Assembly: GCF_048264025.1 (NCBI RefSeq)
Contig: NZ_JBLXDN010000004.1
Coordinates: 117,306-181,305 of the forward strand
Length of the DNA stretch: 64,000 bases
Direction: 5' to 3'
From: Nitrincola sp048264025
GTDB lineage: Bacteria; Pseudomonadota; Gammaproteobacteria; Pseudomonadales; Balneatricaceae
Below the pieces are notes generated by a model. The model was not told the DNA's origin and made no database searches. It was given only the letters and a program-made list of their open reading frames with translations. Positions 1 to 9,206 of this stretch are shown in pieces (position 1 is the stretch's first letter; each line of letters begins with the position of its first letter). The translations under genes were made by a program, and so were the position numbers.

Positions 1-40
1 GAGGAAAGGGAGTATCCGCATTGTCCAGCCAGACAATCAT
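1..40 (-). CDS. aat: Leucyl/phenylalanyl-tRNA--protein transferase, 5' end only (partial)
   Basis: Only the first 13 codons lie in the window, reading MIVWLDNADTPFP leftwards from an ATG at 40. Aat proteins commonly begin with a hydrophobic-Trp-Leu stretch followed by a Phe-Pro motif, and aat is frequently found beside trxB in gammaproteobacteria, so this is the best reading. It starts 17 bases after the trxB stop codon on the same strand, consistent with a trxB-aat transcript. An AAGG stands about 10 bases upstream of the ATG. The enzyme adds Leu/Phe to N-degron substrates for ClpAP. The call rests on a short peptide and on gene order, so it is moderate. Confidence 0.55.
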   Translation of the reverse strand, partial: MIVWLDNADTPFP

Positions 41-57
41 GGCGGTATGACCTTAAA

Positions 58-1014
58 TTATATTTTTAGATCATCGAGGTAGCGCTCAGCATCCAGTGCC
101 GCCATGCAGCCAAAACCTGCCGATGTAACAGCCTGGCGATAGACGTGATCGGATACGTCACCGGCTGCAAAAACACCTTCGATGCTGGTCATGGTGGCAT
201 TGCCATCCAGGCCTGAGCGAATCTTCAGATAGCCATTGTGCATGTCCAGTTGGTCAGTAAATAACTCTGTGTTAGGTTTGTGGCCTATCGCTACAAAGAC
301 GCCTTGCAAATCAATCTCTTGTGTCTCGCCAGTTTCTGTGCTTTTGACCCGCATGCCGGTCACGCCCATTTCATCACCCAGGACTTCATCCAGTTGATGA
401 TTCCAGAGCAGACGTACGTTGCCATTTTCGGCACGTTCAAACAGCTTGTCCTGCAGAATTTTTTCACTGCGTAATGAATCACGACGGTGAACAAGTGTGA
501 CTTCAGCGGCAATGTTAGATAGATAGAGCGCTTCTTCAACAGCGGTGTTGCCGCCACCGATAACAGCGACTTTTTGACCGCGGTAAAAGAAACCGTCACA
601 GGTAGCGCAGGCACTAACACCCTTGCCTTTGAACGCCTCTTCAGACTCAAGGCCTAAGTACTGTGCAGAGGCGCCGGTTGCAATGATCAGGGCATCACAG
701 GTGTATATGCCCATGTCGCCAATCAGCTTGAAAGGCTTTTGTTGCAACTCTGCGGTATGAATGTGGTCAAATATTACTTCAGTATTAAAGCGTTCTGCAT
801 GATTTTGCATGCGCTGCATTAACTCGGGCCCTTGCACACCCTCGGCATCACCCGGCCAGTTATCAACGTCGGTTGTGGTGGTCAACTGACCCCCAGCTTG
901 CATGCCGGTGATGACGACCGGATTAAGGTTGGCGCGGGCCGCGTAAACGGCGGCAGTGTAACCGGCAGGGCCGGAGCCGAGAATGATCAGTCTATGGTGT
1001 TTGTTCGTGCTCAT
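58..1014 (-). CDS. trxB: Thioredoxin-disulfide reductase
   Basis: FAD/NADPH enzyme of 318 residues that reduces thioredoxin in the cytoplasm. Visible motifs are the N-terminal FAD-binding GSGPAG, the redox-active CATC disulfide motif near residue 140, the NADPH-binding GGGNTA shortly after it, and the C-terminal GVFAAGD segment that contacts FAD. Length is normal for bacterial low-molecular-weight TrxB. The ATG at 1014 (MSTNKHH) is chosen over an in-frame TTG at 1035; an AGGA lies about 12 bases upstream. It is transcribed leftwards, divergent from ftsK, and is followed closely by aat. Nothing unusual is seen. Confidence 0.97.
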   Translation of the reverse strand: MSTNKHHRLIILGSGPAGYTAAVYAARANLNPVVITGMQAGGQLTTTTDVDNWPGDAEGVQGPELMQRMQNHAERFNTEVIFDHIHTAELQQKPFKLIGDMGIYTCDALIIATGASAQYLGLESEEAFKGKGVSACATCDGFFYRGQKVAVIGGGNTAVEEALYLSNIAAEVTLVHRRDSLRSEKILQDKLFERAENGNVRLLWNHQLDEVLGDEMGVTGMRVKSTETGETQEIDLQGVFVAIGHKPNTELFTDQLDMHNGYLKIRSGLDGNATMTSIEGVFAAGDVSDHVYRQAVTSAGFGCMAALDAERYLDDLKI

Positions 1015-1184
1015 GGTATTAAAATGTCCTATCAAAAACGGCTCGGTGGAAATTTATCGATGATGATAAACAAATAGCGTGATAATAGTAACCTGTTGCC
1101 ACTCCTGTCTTGAGGGTGGTTTGTGGCACAATATGACTCCTGTTATTGAATAATGTTCCGATATAAATGCGTAAGGATAAAAAT

Positions 1185-3692
1185 GTGAGTGAACGCGGAG
1201 TGTCCCGTCCGTTACCCCTGAGCCAACATCTGGCGCGCGTATTCAAGGAGGCGGGTCTGATTGTGATCCTGGGTGTAGCCTTGTTCCTGTGCCTGGCTGT
1301 ATGGAGCTATGATTCAGCTGATCCAGGTTGGTCACATGCTGGCTATCAGCCGACTGTGTCAAACTGGGCCGGGCTGGCTGGTGCCTGGTTGGCCGATTTG
1401 CTGATTTCGTTTACCGGACTGACTGCCTGGATTATTCCCTTGTTGTTGCTCTGGCCAGCCCTGCGCTTTCTGTGGCGTCGTAAGGTTGGCATGTTAGATG
1501 CTATTCCCTATCTGATGTTGCGTTTTACCGGCGCGCTGGTATTGCTGCTGGGTTTGGCAATGCTGTTGTCAATCCACATTTCCAATCAGTCGCTTAACTT
1601 ACCCTTTACGGCGGGTGGATTGGTGGGACATGCTTTATCCGATTTGAGCGTGGCGGTGCTCAGTGTACCGGGCACAACCTTGCTGGCCTGGGTGTTGCTC
1701 TTGTCAGGTCTGACCTTGTTTATGGAAATTTCCTGGTTGGCGTTGATTGATTTCACTGGTCGTATGCTGTTGGCTGTGCCAAAACTGTTGAGCCGCGCTT
1801 CAGATGTCAGTATGCCATCGCTAAAACTACCGAGTATCAAACTGCCAGTTAAGAAACCGATAGAGACTTCGCCAAGTAAAGCGACCGGAACCCCGTCACC
1901 CGCAAGCGAGCGTCGCGAACCACGTCTTGAGTCGATGGTGGCGCGTGTAAGGGCGCCGGAAGCACCTATGGCTGAGACACCCCTCTGGGAGTCGTCAGCA
2001 GAAACAACGCCCAAGGCTACAAATATACCTAAAGCCGCTCAACCCCCGGTGGCTGAGACGGCGCAACAAGTTGAGCAACGTCGCCATCTGAAAATTGTGC
2101 CTTTATCGGAAACGCATAAGCCGCTGGAGGAAGCCGATAATGCGGCTGAAACCAGTTCAACGGCAGCAGTCGTGGTTAAAAAACCGATGAGACTACCCTC
2201 ATTGGATCTGCTGGATGCACCCGAGTTGCAGCAGACACAGGGTTACAGTGAAGAACAGCTGGAAAGCATGTCGCGTTTGCTTGAAGACAAACTCAAGGAT
2301 TTCGGCGTAATTGCTGAAGTGGTTGAGGTGAATCCGGGGCCGGTGATTACACGCTTTGAAATTCAACCAGCTCCGGGTGTTAAAGCCAGTAAAATCAGCA
2401 ATCTGGCTAAAGATCTGGCGCGTTCTATGACCGTGTCCAGCGTGCGTGTAGTGGAAGTTATTCCAGGTAAGTCCGTGGTGGGTATCGAAATACCCAATGA
2501 ATCGCGCCAGATCGTACACCTGAGTGAAGTGCTCAACTCCAAACCCTTCTCTGAGGCACGTTCAAAACTGACTATAGCACTGGGGAATGATATTGGCGGT
2601 AACCCGGTTGTGACCAATCTGGCAAAAATGCCGCATTTATTAGTGGCGGGTACCACCGGTTCTGGTAAATCCGTCGGCGTGAATGCCATGCTGCTGAGTT
2701 TGCTATTCAAGGCCACACCTGAAGAGGTGCGCTTAATACTGGTTGACCCGAAGATGTTGGAACTGTCGATTTACGAGGGTATTCCGCATCTTCTGACACC
2801 GGTCATCACTGATATGAAAGAGGCCGCAGGTGGCTTGCGTTGGTGTGTGGGTGAAATGGAACGGCGCTATCGATTGATGGCGAAAATGGGGGTGAGAAAC
2901 ATCGGCGGCTACAATGACAAGGTGCTGGAAGCCGAAGCCGCCGGGCAACCGCTAAAAGACCCGTTATGGAAAGCCGAAGACTACGGCTTGCCAGCCGATG
3001 AGCCACCACCGCCCTTAACCACGCTGCCTTACATCGTTGTGGTGATCGACGAGTTCGCCGATATGATCATGGTGGTGGGTAAAAAAGTAGAGGAATTGAT
3101 TGCGCGTATTGCCCAGAAGGCCCGTGCCGCCGGCATCCACTTGATCCTGGCGACACAGCGGCCCTCTGTTGATGTTATTACCGGTCTGATCAAGGCGAAC
3201 GTACCGACCCGTATAGCTTTCCAGGTGTCGTCAAAAATCGACTCACGCACGATTCTGGATCAGTCTGGTGCTGAAAACCTGCTGGGTTACGGCGATATGC
3301 TGTATCTACCGGCCGGGACCAGTATTCCTAACCGTGTACATGGCGCGTTTGTCAGCGATGATGAAGTGCATCGTACTGTGGAGGCCTGGAAGCAGATGGG
3401 CCCCCCGAACTATCTGGATGAGATTATGTCAGATGGCGGTGATGAAGGTGGTGCGTTCGGCGGAGGTTCAGCTGGCATGTTTGATGATGAACAGGACGAG
3501 CTCTATGACGAAGCCGTTGCCTTCGTTACAGACAGTCGAAAAGCTTCAATATCGGCGGTACAGCGCAGGCTTAAAATTGGTTACAACCGTGCAGCGCGCA
3601 TGATTGAAACCATGGAAGCGGCGGGTGTTGTTTCAACAGCGGGTAGTAATGGGCAGCGTGAAGTGCTGGCACCGCCACCCCCAAGAGATTAA
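1185..3692 (+). CDS. ftsK: DNA translocase FtsK
   Basis: Septum-anchored DNA pump that coordinates chromosome dimer resolution with division. The N-terminal 190 residues hold four hydrophobic segments (membrane anchor), followed by a Pro/Thr/Glu-rich linker of about 140 residues, which is short compared with the very long E. coli linker, then the RecA-like motor with Walker A GTTGSGKS (near residue 490), Walker B VVVIDEFAD (near residue 620), and a C-terminal winged-helix gamma domain (last 65 residues) that reads KOPS and activates XerD. The GTG at 1185 has TAAGGA seven bases upstream and is preferred; an ATG six codons earlier at 1167 has no evident ribosome site. Divergent from trxB and followed by lolA after 12 bases. 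Confidence 0.97.
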   Translation: MSERGVSRPLPLSQHLARVFKEAGLIVILGVALFLCLAVWSYDSADPGWSHAGYQPTVSNWAGLAGAWLADLLISFTGLTAWIIPLLLLWPALRFLWRRKVGMLDAIPYLMLRFTGALVLLLGLAMLLSIHISNQSLNLPFTAGGLVGHALSDLSVAVLSVPGTTLLAWVLLLSGLTLFMEISWLALIDFTGRMLLAVPKLLSRASDVSMPSLKLPSIKLPVKKPIETSPSKATGTPSPASERREPRLESMVARVRAPEAPMAETPLWESSAETTPKATNIPKAAQPPVAETAQQVEQRRHLKIVPLSETHKPLEEADNAAETSSTAAVVVKKPMRLPSLDLLDAPELQQTQGYSEEQLESMSRLLEDKLKDFGVIAEVVEVNPGPVITRFEIQPAPGVKASKISNLAKDLARSMTVSSVRVVEVIPGKSVVGIEIPNESRQIVHLSEVLNSKPFSEARSKLTIALGNDIGGNPVVTNLAKMPHLLVAGTTGSGKSVGVNAMLLSLLFKATPEEVRLILVDPKMLELSIYEGIPHLLTPVITDMKEAAGGLRWCVGEMERRYRLMAKMGVRNIGGYNDKVLEAEAAGQPLKDPLWKAEDYGLPADEPPPPLTTLPYIVVVIDEFADMIMVVGKKVEELIARIAQKARAAGIHLILATQRPSVDVITGLIKANVPTRIAFQVSSKIDSRTILDQSGAENLLGYGDMLYLPAGTSIPNRVHGAFVSDDEVHRTVEAWKQMGPPNYLDEIMSDGGDEGGAFGGGSAGMFDDEQDELYDEAVAFVTDSRKASISAVQRRLKIGYNRAARMIETMEAAGVVSTAGSNGQREVLAPPPPRD

Positions 3693-3704
3693 TAAGGAAC
3701 CTTG

Positions 3705-4328
3705 ATGCGAAAACTGATTGCTCTGCTTTGCTTATCACTGGCGTTACCTGTCAGTGCACAACCTCTGGATGAGCTGGCTTCGCTGCTATCTGGATATGAT
3801 CGTTTTCAGGCTGATTTCGATCAGTCCATAACCAATGAGCAGGGTGCTGCTGGCGAAAGCTCCAGCGGGTATTTTGCCATTTCTCGTCCGGACAAGTTTA
3901 TCTGGAAAACCCTGACGCCTTTCCCGCAGGACATTGTCTCAGACGGAGAGTATATCTGGATCTATGATCCTGATCTGGAGCAGGCCACGCGGAAACCGGC
4001 TGAAGCCAATACCGATAGTGCGCCGGCATTGATTCTGAATGGACGTATCCATGAGTTGGAAAAGCGCTATGACGTTAGCTTAACGCAAAGCTATGATGAT
4101 ATTCGGGTGTTTGAGCTGCTACCTAAAGCAACGCAGGATGCACTGTTTTCGCGGGTAAGGTTATTGTTTAAGGATGCGGTGCTGTCAGAGTTGATGCTGG
4201 ATGATACCCTGGGTCAGCGCTCTGTGATTCAGTTGTCATCACAGCAGCTCAATCCTGAATTGGATGAAGCCCTGTTCCAGTTTGATCCACCTGAAGGTGT
4301 TGATGTGATTCTGGACACAGCCTTCTGA
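3705..4328 (+). CDS. lolA: Outer-membrane lipoprotein carrier LolA
   Basis: Periplasmic chaperone of 207 residues that takes lipoproteins from LolCDE and passes them to LolB. The signal peptide is MRKLIALLCLSLALPVSA with cleavage before QP. The mature part has the typical FxADFDQ opening, and the conserved segment SRPDKFIWKT...PFPQDIVSDGEYIWIYDPDLEQ, with the Arg of SRP matching the hydrophobic-core hinge residue of the family. AAGGA lies six bases upstream of the ATG at 3705 (a TTG directly before it is not favoured). It sits in the conserved ftsK-lolA-rarA order and its stop codon overlaps the rarA start as TGATG, so the two are translationally coupled. Confidence 0.96.
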   Translation: MRKLIALLCLSLALPVSAQPLDELASLLSGYDRFQADFDQSITNEQGAAGESSSGYFAISRPDKFIWKTLTPFPQDIVSDGEYIWIYDPDLEQATRKPAEANTDSAPALILNGRIHELEKRYDVSLTQSYDDIRVFELLPKATQDALFSRVRLLFKDAVLSELMLDDTLGQRSVIQLSSQQLNPELDEALFQFDPPEGVDVILDTAF

Positions 4329-5680
4329 TGACCGATCTTTTTGCTGACAGTGAGCCTGCAGGTTACCAGCCTCTTGCGGCCCGAATGCGGCCCCTGACTC
4401 TGGATGAGTACGCGGGGCAAACACACCTGTTGGCACCCGGCAAGCCCTTGCGCAAAGCAATAGAGCAGGGGTACGTGCACTCCATGATCCTGTGGGGGCC
4501 GCCAGGTGTGGGTAAAACCACCTTGGCGCGGCTGATCGCGCATCAAAGTGATGCCCATTTTATTACTCTGTCAGCGGTGCTGTCCGGGGTAAAGGATATA
4601 CGTCAGGCGGTAGAGGAAGCCAAGCAGATACGTGCCCAGTGCGGGCGCAAAACCCTGCTGTTTGTTGATGAAGTACATAGATTCAATAAATCCCAGCAGG
4701 ATGCGTTCCTGCCCTATGTCGAAGATGGCACCGTAGTTTTTATCGGTGCAACCACCGAAAACCCGTCATTTGAGTTGAATAACGCCTTACTCTCGCGAGC
4801 AAGGGTGTATCTGTTACGTGGACTGGAAAGCAGCGATATTCAGCAGGTGATAGCACGCGCCCTGTCTGATGCGCAGCGTGGACTGGGTCAGCGGCGCTTT
4901 AACTTTGAGGCGGGCGTCATGGATCAGCTGGTACTGGCGGCCGATGGCGATGCTCGACGAGCGCTTAATTTACTGGAGCTGGCAACCGATCTGGCCGAAC
5001 CCGCTGGCGATGATGGCGATAGCGAAAACATCACTGCCGCCGCGCTGGATGAAGTGATGCAGTCGGGTGGCCGCCGCTTTGATAAAGGCGGGGATCTGTT
5101 TTACGATATGATTTCAGCGTTCCATAAATCGGTGCGTGGCTCGTCCCCTGACGGTGCGCTGTATTGGTATTGCCGTATGCTCGAAGGCGGATGTGATCCG
5201 CTCTATGTTGCCAGGCGACTGGTTGCCATCGCCTCTGAGGATATTGGTAATGCCGACCCTCGTGCGATGCAGGTGGCGATTGCGGCCTGGGATGCCTTTG
5301 AGCGTGTCGGGCCTGCCGAAGGTGAGCGTGCGATAGCGCAGGCGGCCGTCTATTGTGCTTGTGCACCTAAAAGTAATGCGCTGTATCAGGCCTACAATCA
5401 ATGCCGTGCTGATGTCCGGCAGGAAGCCTCACACGAGGTACCTGTACATCTGCGCAACGCGCCCACGGCGTTAATGAAAGCCCAGGGCTATGGCGATGAA
5501 TACCGTTACGCGCACAATGAACCTGAAGCCTATGCGGCAGGTGAAAATTACCTGCCGGAAGCGATTCAGGATCGGGTGTATTACGACCCGGCGCCACGAG
5601 GGTTGGAAATCAAGATAGCCGAAAAACTGCGTTATCTGAAAGCTCAGGATCAGCAGAGTTCAAAACAACGTTACCGATAG
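4328..5680 (+). CDS. rarA: Replication-associated recombination protein A (RarA/MgsA AAA+ ATPase)
   Basis: Clamp-loader-like AAA+ ATPase of 450 residues that acts at stalled replication forks together with SSB. It shows Walker A GPPGVGKTT near residue 58, Walker B LLFVDEVHRFN near residue 112, sensor-1 GATTENPSFELN, an arginine-finger region ALLSRARV, and the MgsA C-terminal tetramerisation domain with SEDIGNADPRA. Length is typical. It begins in the lolA stop codon and keeps the conserved ftsK-lolA-rarA-(crcB)-serS order. No sign of damage. Confidence 0.97.
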   Translation: MTDLFADSEPAGYQPLAARMRPLTLDEYAGQTHLLAPGKPLRKAIEQGYVHSMILWGPPGVGKTTLARLIAHQSDAHFITLSAVLSGVKDIRQAVEEAKQIRAQCGRKTLLFVDEVHRFNKSQQDAFLPYVEDGTVVFIGATTENPSFELNNALLSRARVYLLRGLESSDIQQVIARALSDAQRGLGQRRFNFEAGVMDQLVLAADGDARRALNLLELATDLAEPAGDDGDSENITAAALDEVMQSGGRRFDKGGDLFYDMISAFHKSVRGSSPDGALYWYCRMLEGGCDPLYVARRLVAIASEDIGNADPRAMQVAIAAWDAFERVGPAEGERAIAQAAVYCACAPKSNALYQAYNQCRADVRQEASHEVPVHLRNAPTALMKAQGYGDEYRYAHNEPEAYAAGENYLPEAIQDRVYYDPAPRGLEIKIAEKLRYLKAQDQQSSKQRYR

Positions 5681-5704
5681 AACGCTACTAATAGAGAGTC
5701 CCGT

Positions 5705-6079
5705 ATGATGCATGTGTTAGCGGTAGCCCTGGGAGGCGCACTGGGTGCTTCGGCACGTTACTGGCTGTCATCCTGGCTTAACACCAGTGATTCACGCCTG
5801 CCATTAGGCACACTGAGTGTTAACCTGTTGGGCTCATTACTAATGGGCGTGGCGTTTGTGCTGATTATGGAAAAAGCCCGCCTGTCTCCTGAGATGCGCC
5901 CCTTGCTAATGACCGGCTTGCTGGGCGGTTTCACTACCTTCTCTACCTTCTCGCTGGAAGCCGTTACGCTACTGAATGAAGGGCACCTTGGTGCAGCGCT
6001 GATTTATATCTTATTGAGTGTTATCCTTTGCATAACGGCCCTTTATCTTGGCCTGTGGTTTACCCGTTTATTCTTTTAA
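5705..6079 (+). CDS. crcB: Fluoride ion channel/exporter CrcB (Fluc)
   Basis: Small membrane protein of 124 residues with four hydrophobic helices. It carries the Fluc signatures GGALGASARYW in TM1, the Asn-bearing GTLSVNLLGSLLMG in TM2 and the TM3 break GLLGGFTTFSTFSLE, whose Phe residues line the fluoride pores. Fluc works as an antiparallel dimer that lets toxic fluoride leave the cell. Two adjacent ATGs (5705 and 5708) are possible starts. It lies between rarA and serS as in many gammaproteobacteria; no fluoride riboswitch was recognised in the 24-base gap before it. Confidence 0.95.
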   Translation: MMHVLAVALGGALGASARYWLSSWLNTSDSRLPLGTLSVNLLGSLLMGVAFVLIMEKARLSPEMRPLLMTGLLGGFTTFSTFSLEAVTLLNEGHLGAALIYILLSVILCITALYLGLWFTRLFF

Positions 6080-6115
6080 CCCGACAGATTCATACTGTGA
6101 CAGGAAGAGTCTTGC

Positions 6116-7390
6116 ATGCTTGATCCGAAAATTGTTCGTGCGAACCCGGAAGAAATTACCCGGCTATTGAAGAAAAAAGGTTTTGAATTTCCGCTTGAGC
6201 GTTTCAGTGCGTTGGAAGAGCAGCGCCGTAAACTGCAAGTAGATACCGAAAGTCTGCAAAATGAGCGCAATACCCGCTCAAAAAGCATCGGTAAGGCCAA
6301 GGCATCGGGTGAAGACATCGCACCCTTGCTGGCTGAAGTCGGGCAGTTAGGTGACAAACTGGATCAGGCCAAAGCGGCCCTGCAAACACTTCAGGCCGAA
6401 CTGGATGATCTGCTGTTGGGTATTCCCAATTTGCCGGATGAAAGCGTCCCTGAAGGAGCCTCTGAAGAGGATAATGTTGAAGTCCGTCTTTGGGGCACGT
6501 TACCCAGCTTTGACTTTGATCCGCAGGACCATGTATCCCTGGGTGAGCGTGATACCCAACTGGACTTTGAAACGGCGGCCAAGCTGACCGGCTCTCGCTT
6601 TGCCGTTATGCGGGGTTCACTGGCACGCCTGCACCGTGCCCTGGCGCAGTTTATGCTGGACACCCACACAGCCAGCCACGGTTATACCGAAGTGAATGTG
6701 CCGTTTATGGTGAATGCCGATTCACTGACGGGTACCGGCCAGCTACCCAAGTTTGAAGAAGACCTGTTCAAGCTGCCCTTTGGTGATCGCTCTTACTACC
6801 TGATTCCAACAGCGGAAGTGCCCGTCACCAATCTGGTTCGTGATCAAATTGTTGATGCAGCCGCACTGCCACTGAAATTTGTCGCGCATACGCCTTGCTT
6901 CCGCTCCGAAGCGGGTGCCTCTGGGCGTGACACCCGTGGCATGATTCGTCAGCATCAGTTTGAAAAAGTTGAACTGGTTAATATGGTGGAGCCATCAAGC
7001 TCTATGCAAGCGCTTGAAGAGCTAACGGCACACGCTGAACGTATTTTACAATTACTGGTGTTGCCTTACCGCGTCGTGAACCTCTGCGGCGGGGATATGG
7101 GTTTTGGCGCCACTAAAACCTACGATATTGAAGTCTGGCTGCCAGGGCAGCAGAAGTACCGGGAAATATCCTCTTGCTCCAACATGGGCGATTTTCAGGC
7201 ACGTAGAATGCTGGCGCGCTGGCGTAATCCTGAAACCGGCAAGCCCGAACTGCTGCACACATTGAATGGTTCAGGCCTGGCTGTCGGTCGTACGCTAGTC
7301 GCGGTGATGGAAAACTATCAGCAGGCTGATGGCAAGATTCGGGTACCAGATGTGCTGTTGCCGTATATGGGCGGCATTACCCATGTTTAA
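6116..7390 (+). CDS. serS: Serine--tRNA ligase
   Basis: Class II aminoacyl-tRNA synthetase of 424 residues. The N-terminal 110 residues form the antiparallel coiled-coil arm that holds the tRNA-Ser extra arm (rich in EEQRRKLQVDTESLQNERN-type heptads). Motif 2 is seen as FRSEAGASGRDTRGMIR followed by HQFEKVELV, and motif 3 as LNGSGLAVGRTLVAVMENYQ. AGGAAG stands nine bases upstream of the ATG at 6116. Essential housekeeping gene in the conserved crcB-serS order. Confidence 0.98.
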   Translation: MLDPKIVRANPEEITRLLKKKGFEFPLERFSALEEQRRKLQVDTESLQNERNTRSKSIGKAKASGEDIAPLLAEVGQLGDKLDQAKAALQTLQAELDDLLLGIPNLPDESVPEGASEEDNVEVRLWGTLPSFDFDPQDHVSLGERDTQLDFETAAKLTGSRFAVMRGSLARLHRALAQFMLDTHTASHGYTEVNVPFMVNADSLTGTGQLPKFEEDLFKLPFGDRSYYLIPTAEVPVTNLVRDQIVDAAALPLKFVAHTPCFRSEAGASGRDTRGMIRQHQFEKVELVNMVEPSSSMQALEELTAHAERILQLLVLPYRVVNLCGGDMGFGATKTYDIEVWLPGQQKYREISSCSNMGDFQARRMLARWRNPETGKPELLHTLNGSGLAVGRTLVAVMENYQQADGKIRVPDVLLPYMGGITHV

Positions 7391-7403
7391 CAGGGGCTAA
7401 CAG

Positions 7404-8621
7404 ATGAAGACACACTACGATATCGTGATTGTTGGGGGCGGTATGGTCGGTTCGGCCATCGCCTGTGCGCTGGGCAATAGTCGCTATCAGGTCGCGGTGA
7501 TAGAGCACGAGTATCCTGAGGCATTCGAGTTCTCACAACCGCAGGATCTTCGCGTGTCTGCGATTAGTGTGGCGTCAGAAAACCTGTTACGTAACCTGGG
7601 TGCCTGGGAAGGGATTACCTCGCGTCGACTCTGCCCTTATCAGCGCATGAAGGTATGGGAATCCAGCGAGTCCATGGCTTCAACTGAGTTCAAGTCCGAC
7701 GAAGTCGGGGAGCCCTGGCTGGGCAATATCGTCGAAAATCGTATCACCCAGCTGGCGCTGCTGGAAACCCTGAAGCGCTTTGATAATATCGACTTGATCT
7801 GTCCTGCTAAGGTGCAAGCGATTGATTACTCGCCGGGTTCCAGTCTGGTTCAGCTCGAAGGTGGGCGTGAGTTAGTCGCACGTTTGCTGATCGGTGCCGA
7901 CGGTGGGGAATCCAGAGTACGCCAGGCGGCCGGTATCGGTATTCATAAGTGGGACTACAACCAGCACGCACTGGTTGCCTCAGTAGTGACTGACTATCCG
8001 CAGCAGGATATTACCTGGCAGCAGTTTACCCCCACCGGTCCCTTGGCCTTTCTGCCGCTGACAGGTAATCAGGGCTCAGTGGTGTGGTACAACACCCCCG
8101 ATGAGGTGAAACGTTTACTCAGTCTGTCCGACACTGATTTTCTACAAGAGCTGCATAAGACCTTCCCTGACTGTCTGGGTCAGATCAATCAGGTGCTTGA
8201 GCGCGGCTTTTTCCCGCTACGCCGTCAACATGCATTGACCTATGTACAAGAGGGCGTCGCGCTGGCTGGCGATGCAGCCCATATGATCCATCCGTTAGCC
8301 GGGCAGGGGGTTAATATTGGCTTTATGGATGCCGCTATGTTGGCCGAGGTGCTGCTGGATGTGCAGGACCAGGGCGATGCGTTCTACAGTCAAGCGACTC
8401 TGGCCCGTTACGAACAGGCACGGCGCAACCAAAACCTGCTAATGATGCAGTCGATGGATATGTTCTACCGTGTGTTCAGCAATAACCTGCTACCCTTAAA
8501 GATCATTCGCAATCTTGGCCTGGGTTTGGCGGAACGCCTGCCGTTTGCCAAACCGCGGGTTACCCGCTTTGCCATGGGTCTTGAGGGGCCGGTGCCCGAA
8601 TTGGCGCGTCGTGCCGTATAA
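7404..8621 (+). CDS. ubiF: Ubiquinone biosynthesis FAD monooxygenase, UbiF type
   Basis: Flavin hydroxylase of 405 residues of the UbiH/COQ6 family. It has the N-terminal dinucleotide fold GGGMVGSA, the DG motif LIGADGGESRVR near residue 165 and the Ubi signature GDAAHMIHPLAGQGVN near residue 290. Segments such as TWQQFTPTGPLAFLPL and FSNNLLPLKIIRNLGL are closest to E. coli UbiF, which hydroxylates 2-octaprenyl-3-methyl-6-methoxy-benzoquinol in the aerobic pathway. UbiH or UbiI remain possible because the families are paralogous. It begins 13 bases after serS, so it may be cotranscribed. Confidence 0.85.
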   Translation: MKTHYDIVIVGGGMVGSAIACALGNSRYQVAVIEHEYPEAFEFSQPQDLRVSAISVASENLLRNLGAWEGITSRRLCPYQRMKVWESSESMASTEFKSDEVGEPWLGNIVENRITQLALLETLKRFDNIDLICPAKVQAIDYSPGSSLVQLEGGRELVARLLIGADGGESRVRQAAGIGIHKWDYNQHALVASVVTDYPQQDITWQQFTPTGPLAFLPLTGNQGSVVWYNTPDEVKRLLSLSDTDFLQELHKTFPDCLGQINQVLERGFFPLRRQHALTYVQEGVALAGDAAHMIHPLAGQGVNIGFMDAAMLAEVLLDVQDQGDAFYSQATLARYEQARRNQNLLMMQSMDMFYRVFSNNLLPLKIIRNLGLGLAERLPFAKPRVTRFAMGLEGPVPELARRAV

Positions 8622-8661
8622 GCCTTTGCATCGGCGTAAACTTACATTATGAGGCCCGGCT

Positions 8662-9102
8662 ATGACTGATAACGAAGACCTTAAAACACGACTGACTCCC
8701 TTGCAGTACCAAGTCACCCAGGAGGATGCCACTGAGCGTCCTTTTGATAATGCGTATTGGGATAACAAGGCAGTAGGACTGTATGTGGATGTTGTTTCTG
8801 GTGAAGCACTGTTCTCTTCAGCGGATAAATTTGAATCGGGTAGCGGCTGGCCCAGTTTTGTAAGACCGGTTGTTAGTGATGCTGTAATCGAGAAAGAAGA
8901 TCAATCCTTGTTTGCAGCACGTACCGAAATCCGCAGTCGTACGGCGGATTCACACCTGGGGCATGTGTTTAATGATGGCCCTGATCCTACTGGATTGCGT
9001 TATTGCATGAACTCGGCTTCCTTGCGTTTCATTCCTGTGGAGGAGATGGAAGAGGCGGGTTATGGTGAGTACCTGGACAGGGTTGGTAAGCCGTTAAGTT
9101 GA
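8662..9102 (+). CDS. msrB: Peptide-methionine (R)-S-oxide reductase MsrB
   Basis: Cytoplasmic repair enzyme of 146 residues that reduces Met-R-sulfoxide. It has the conserved GSGWPSF substrate pocket near residue 54, the DSHLGHVF motif near residue 95 and the catalytic Cys in RYCMNSASLRF near residue 113. The two CxxC pairs that bind structural zinc in many MsrB proteins (including E. coli) are absent: the position usually reading C-x-x-C-G before the PLF motif reads YVDVVSGEALF. This is therefore a zinc-free MsrB. No second resolving Cys was seen, so thioredoxin may act directly. It ends the rightward run of genes from ftsK. Confidence 0.93.
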   Translation: MTDNEDLKTRLTPLQYQVTQEDATERPFDNAYWDNKAVGLYVDVVSGEALFSSADKFESGSGWPSFVRPVVSDAVIEKEDQSLFAARTEIRSRTADSHLGHVFNDGPDPTGLRYCMNSASLRFIPVEEMEEAGYGEYLDRVGKPLS

Positions 9103-9117
9103 TTTTGGTGTCATGTT

Positions 9118-9206
9118 GGGGTGGTGGTATCACTTTGGTTGGTGCTTAGCTGGGGTGGTGGTATCACTTTGGTTGGTGCTTAGCTGGGGTGGTGGTATCA
9201 CTTTGG
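9118..9206 (+). repeat. 34-bp tandem direct repeat, 2.6 copies
   Basis: Two exact 34-bp units run from 9118 to 9151 and 9152 to 9185, followed by the first 21 bases of a third (9186-9206). Each unit starts GGGGTGGTGGTATCACTTTG. It begins 15 bases after the msrB stop codon. The partial third unit forms one arm of the inverted repeat listed separately. Confidence 0.95.
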
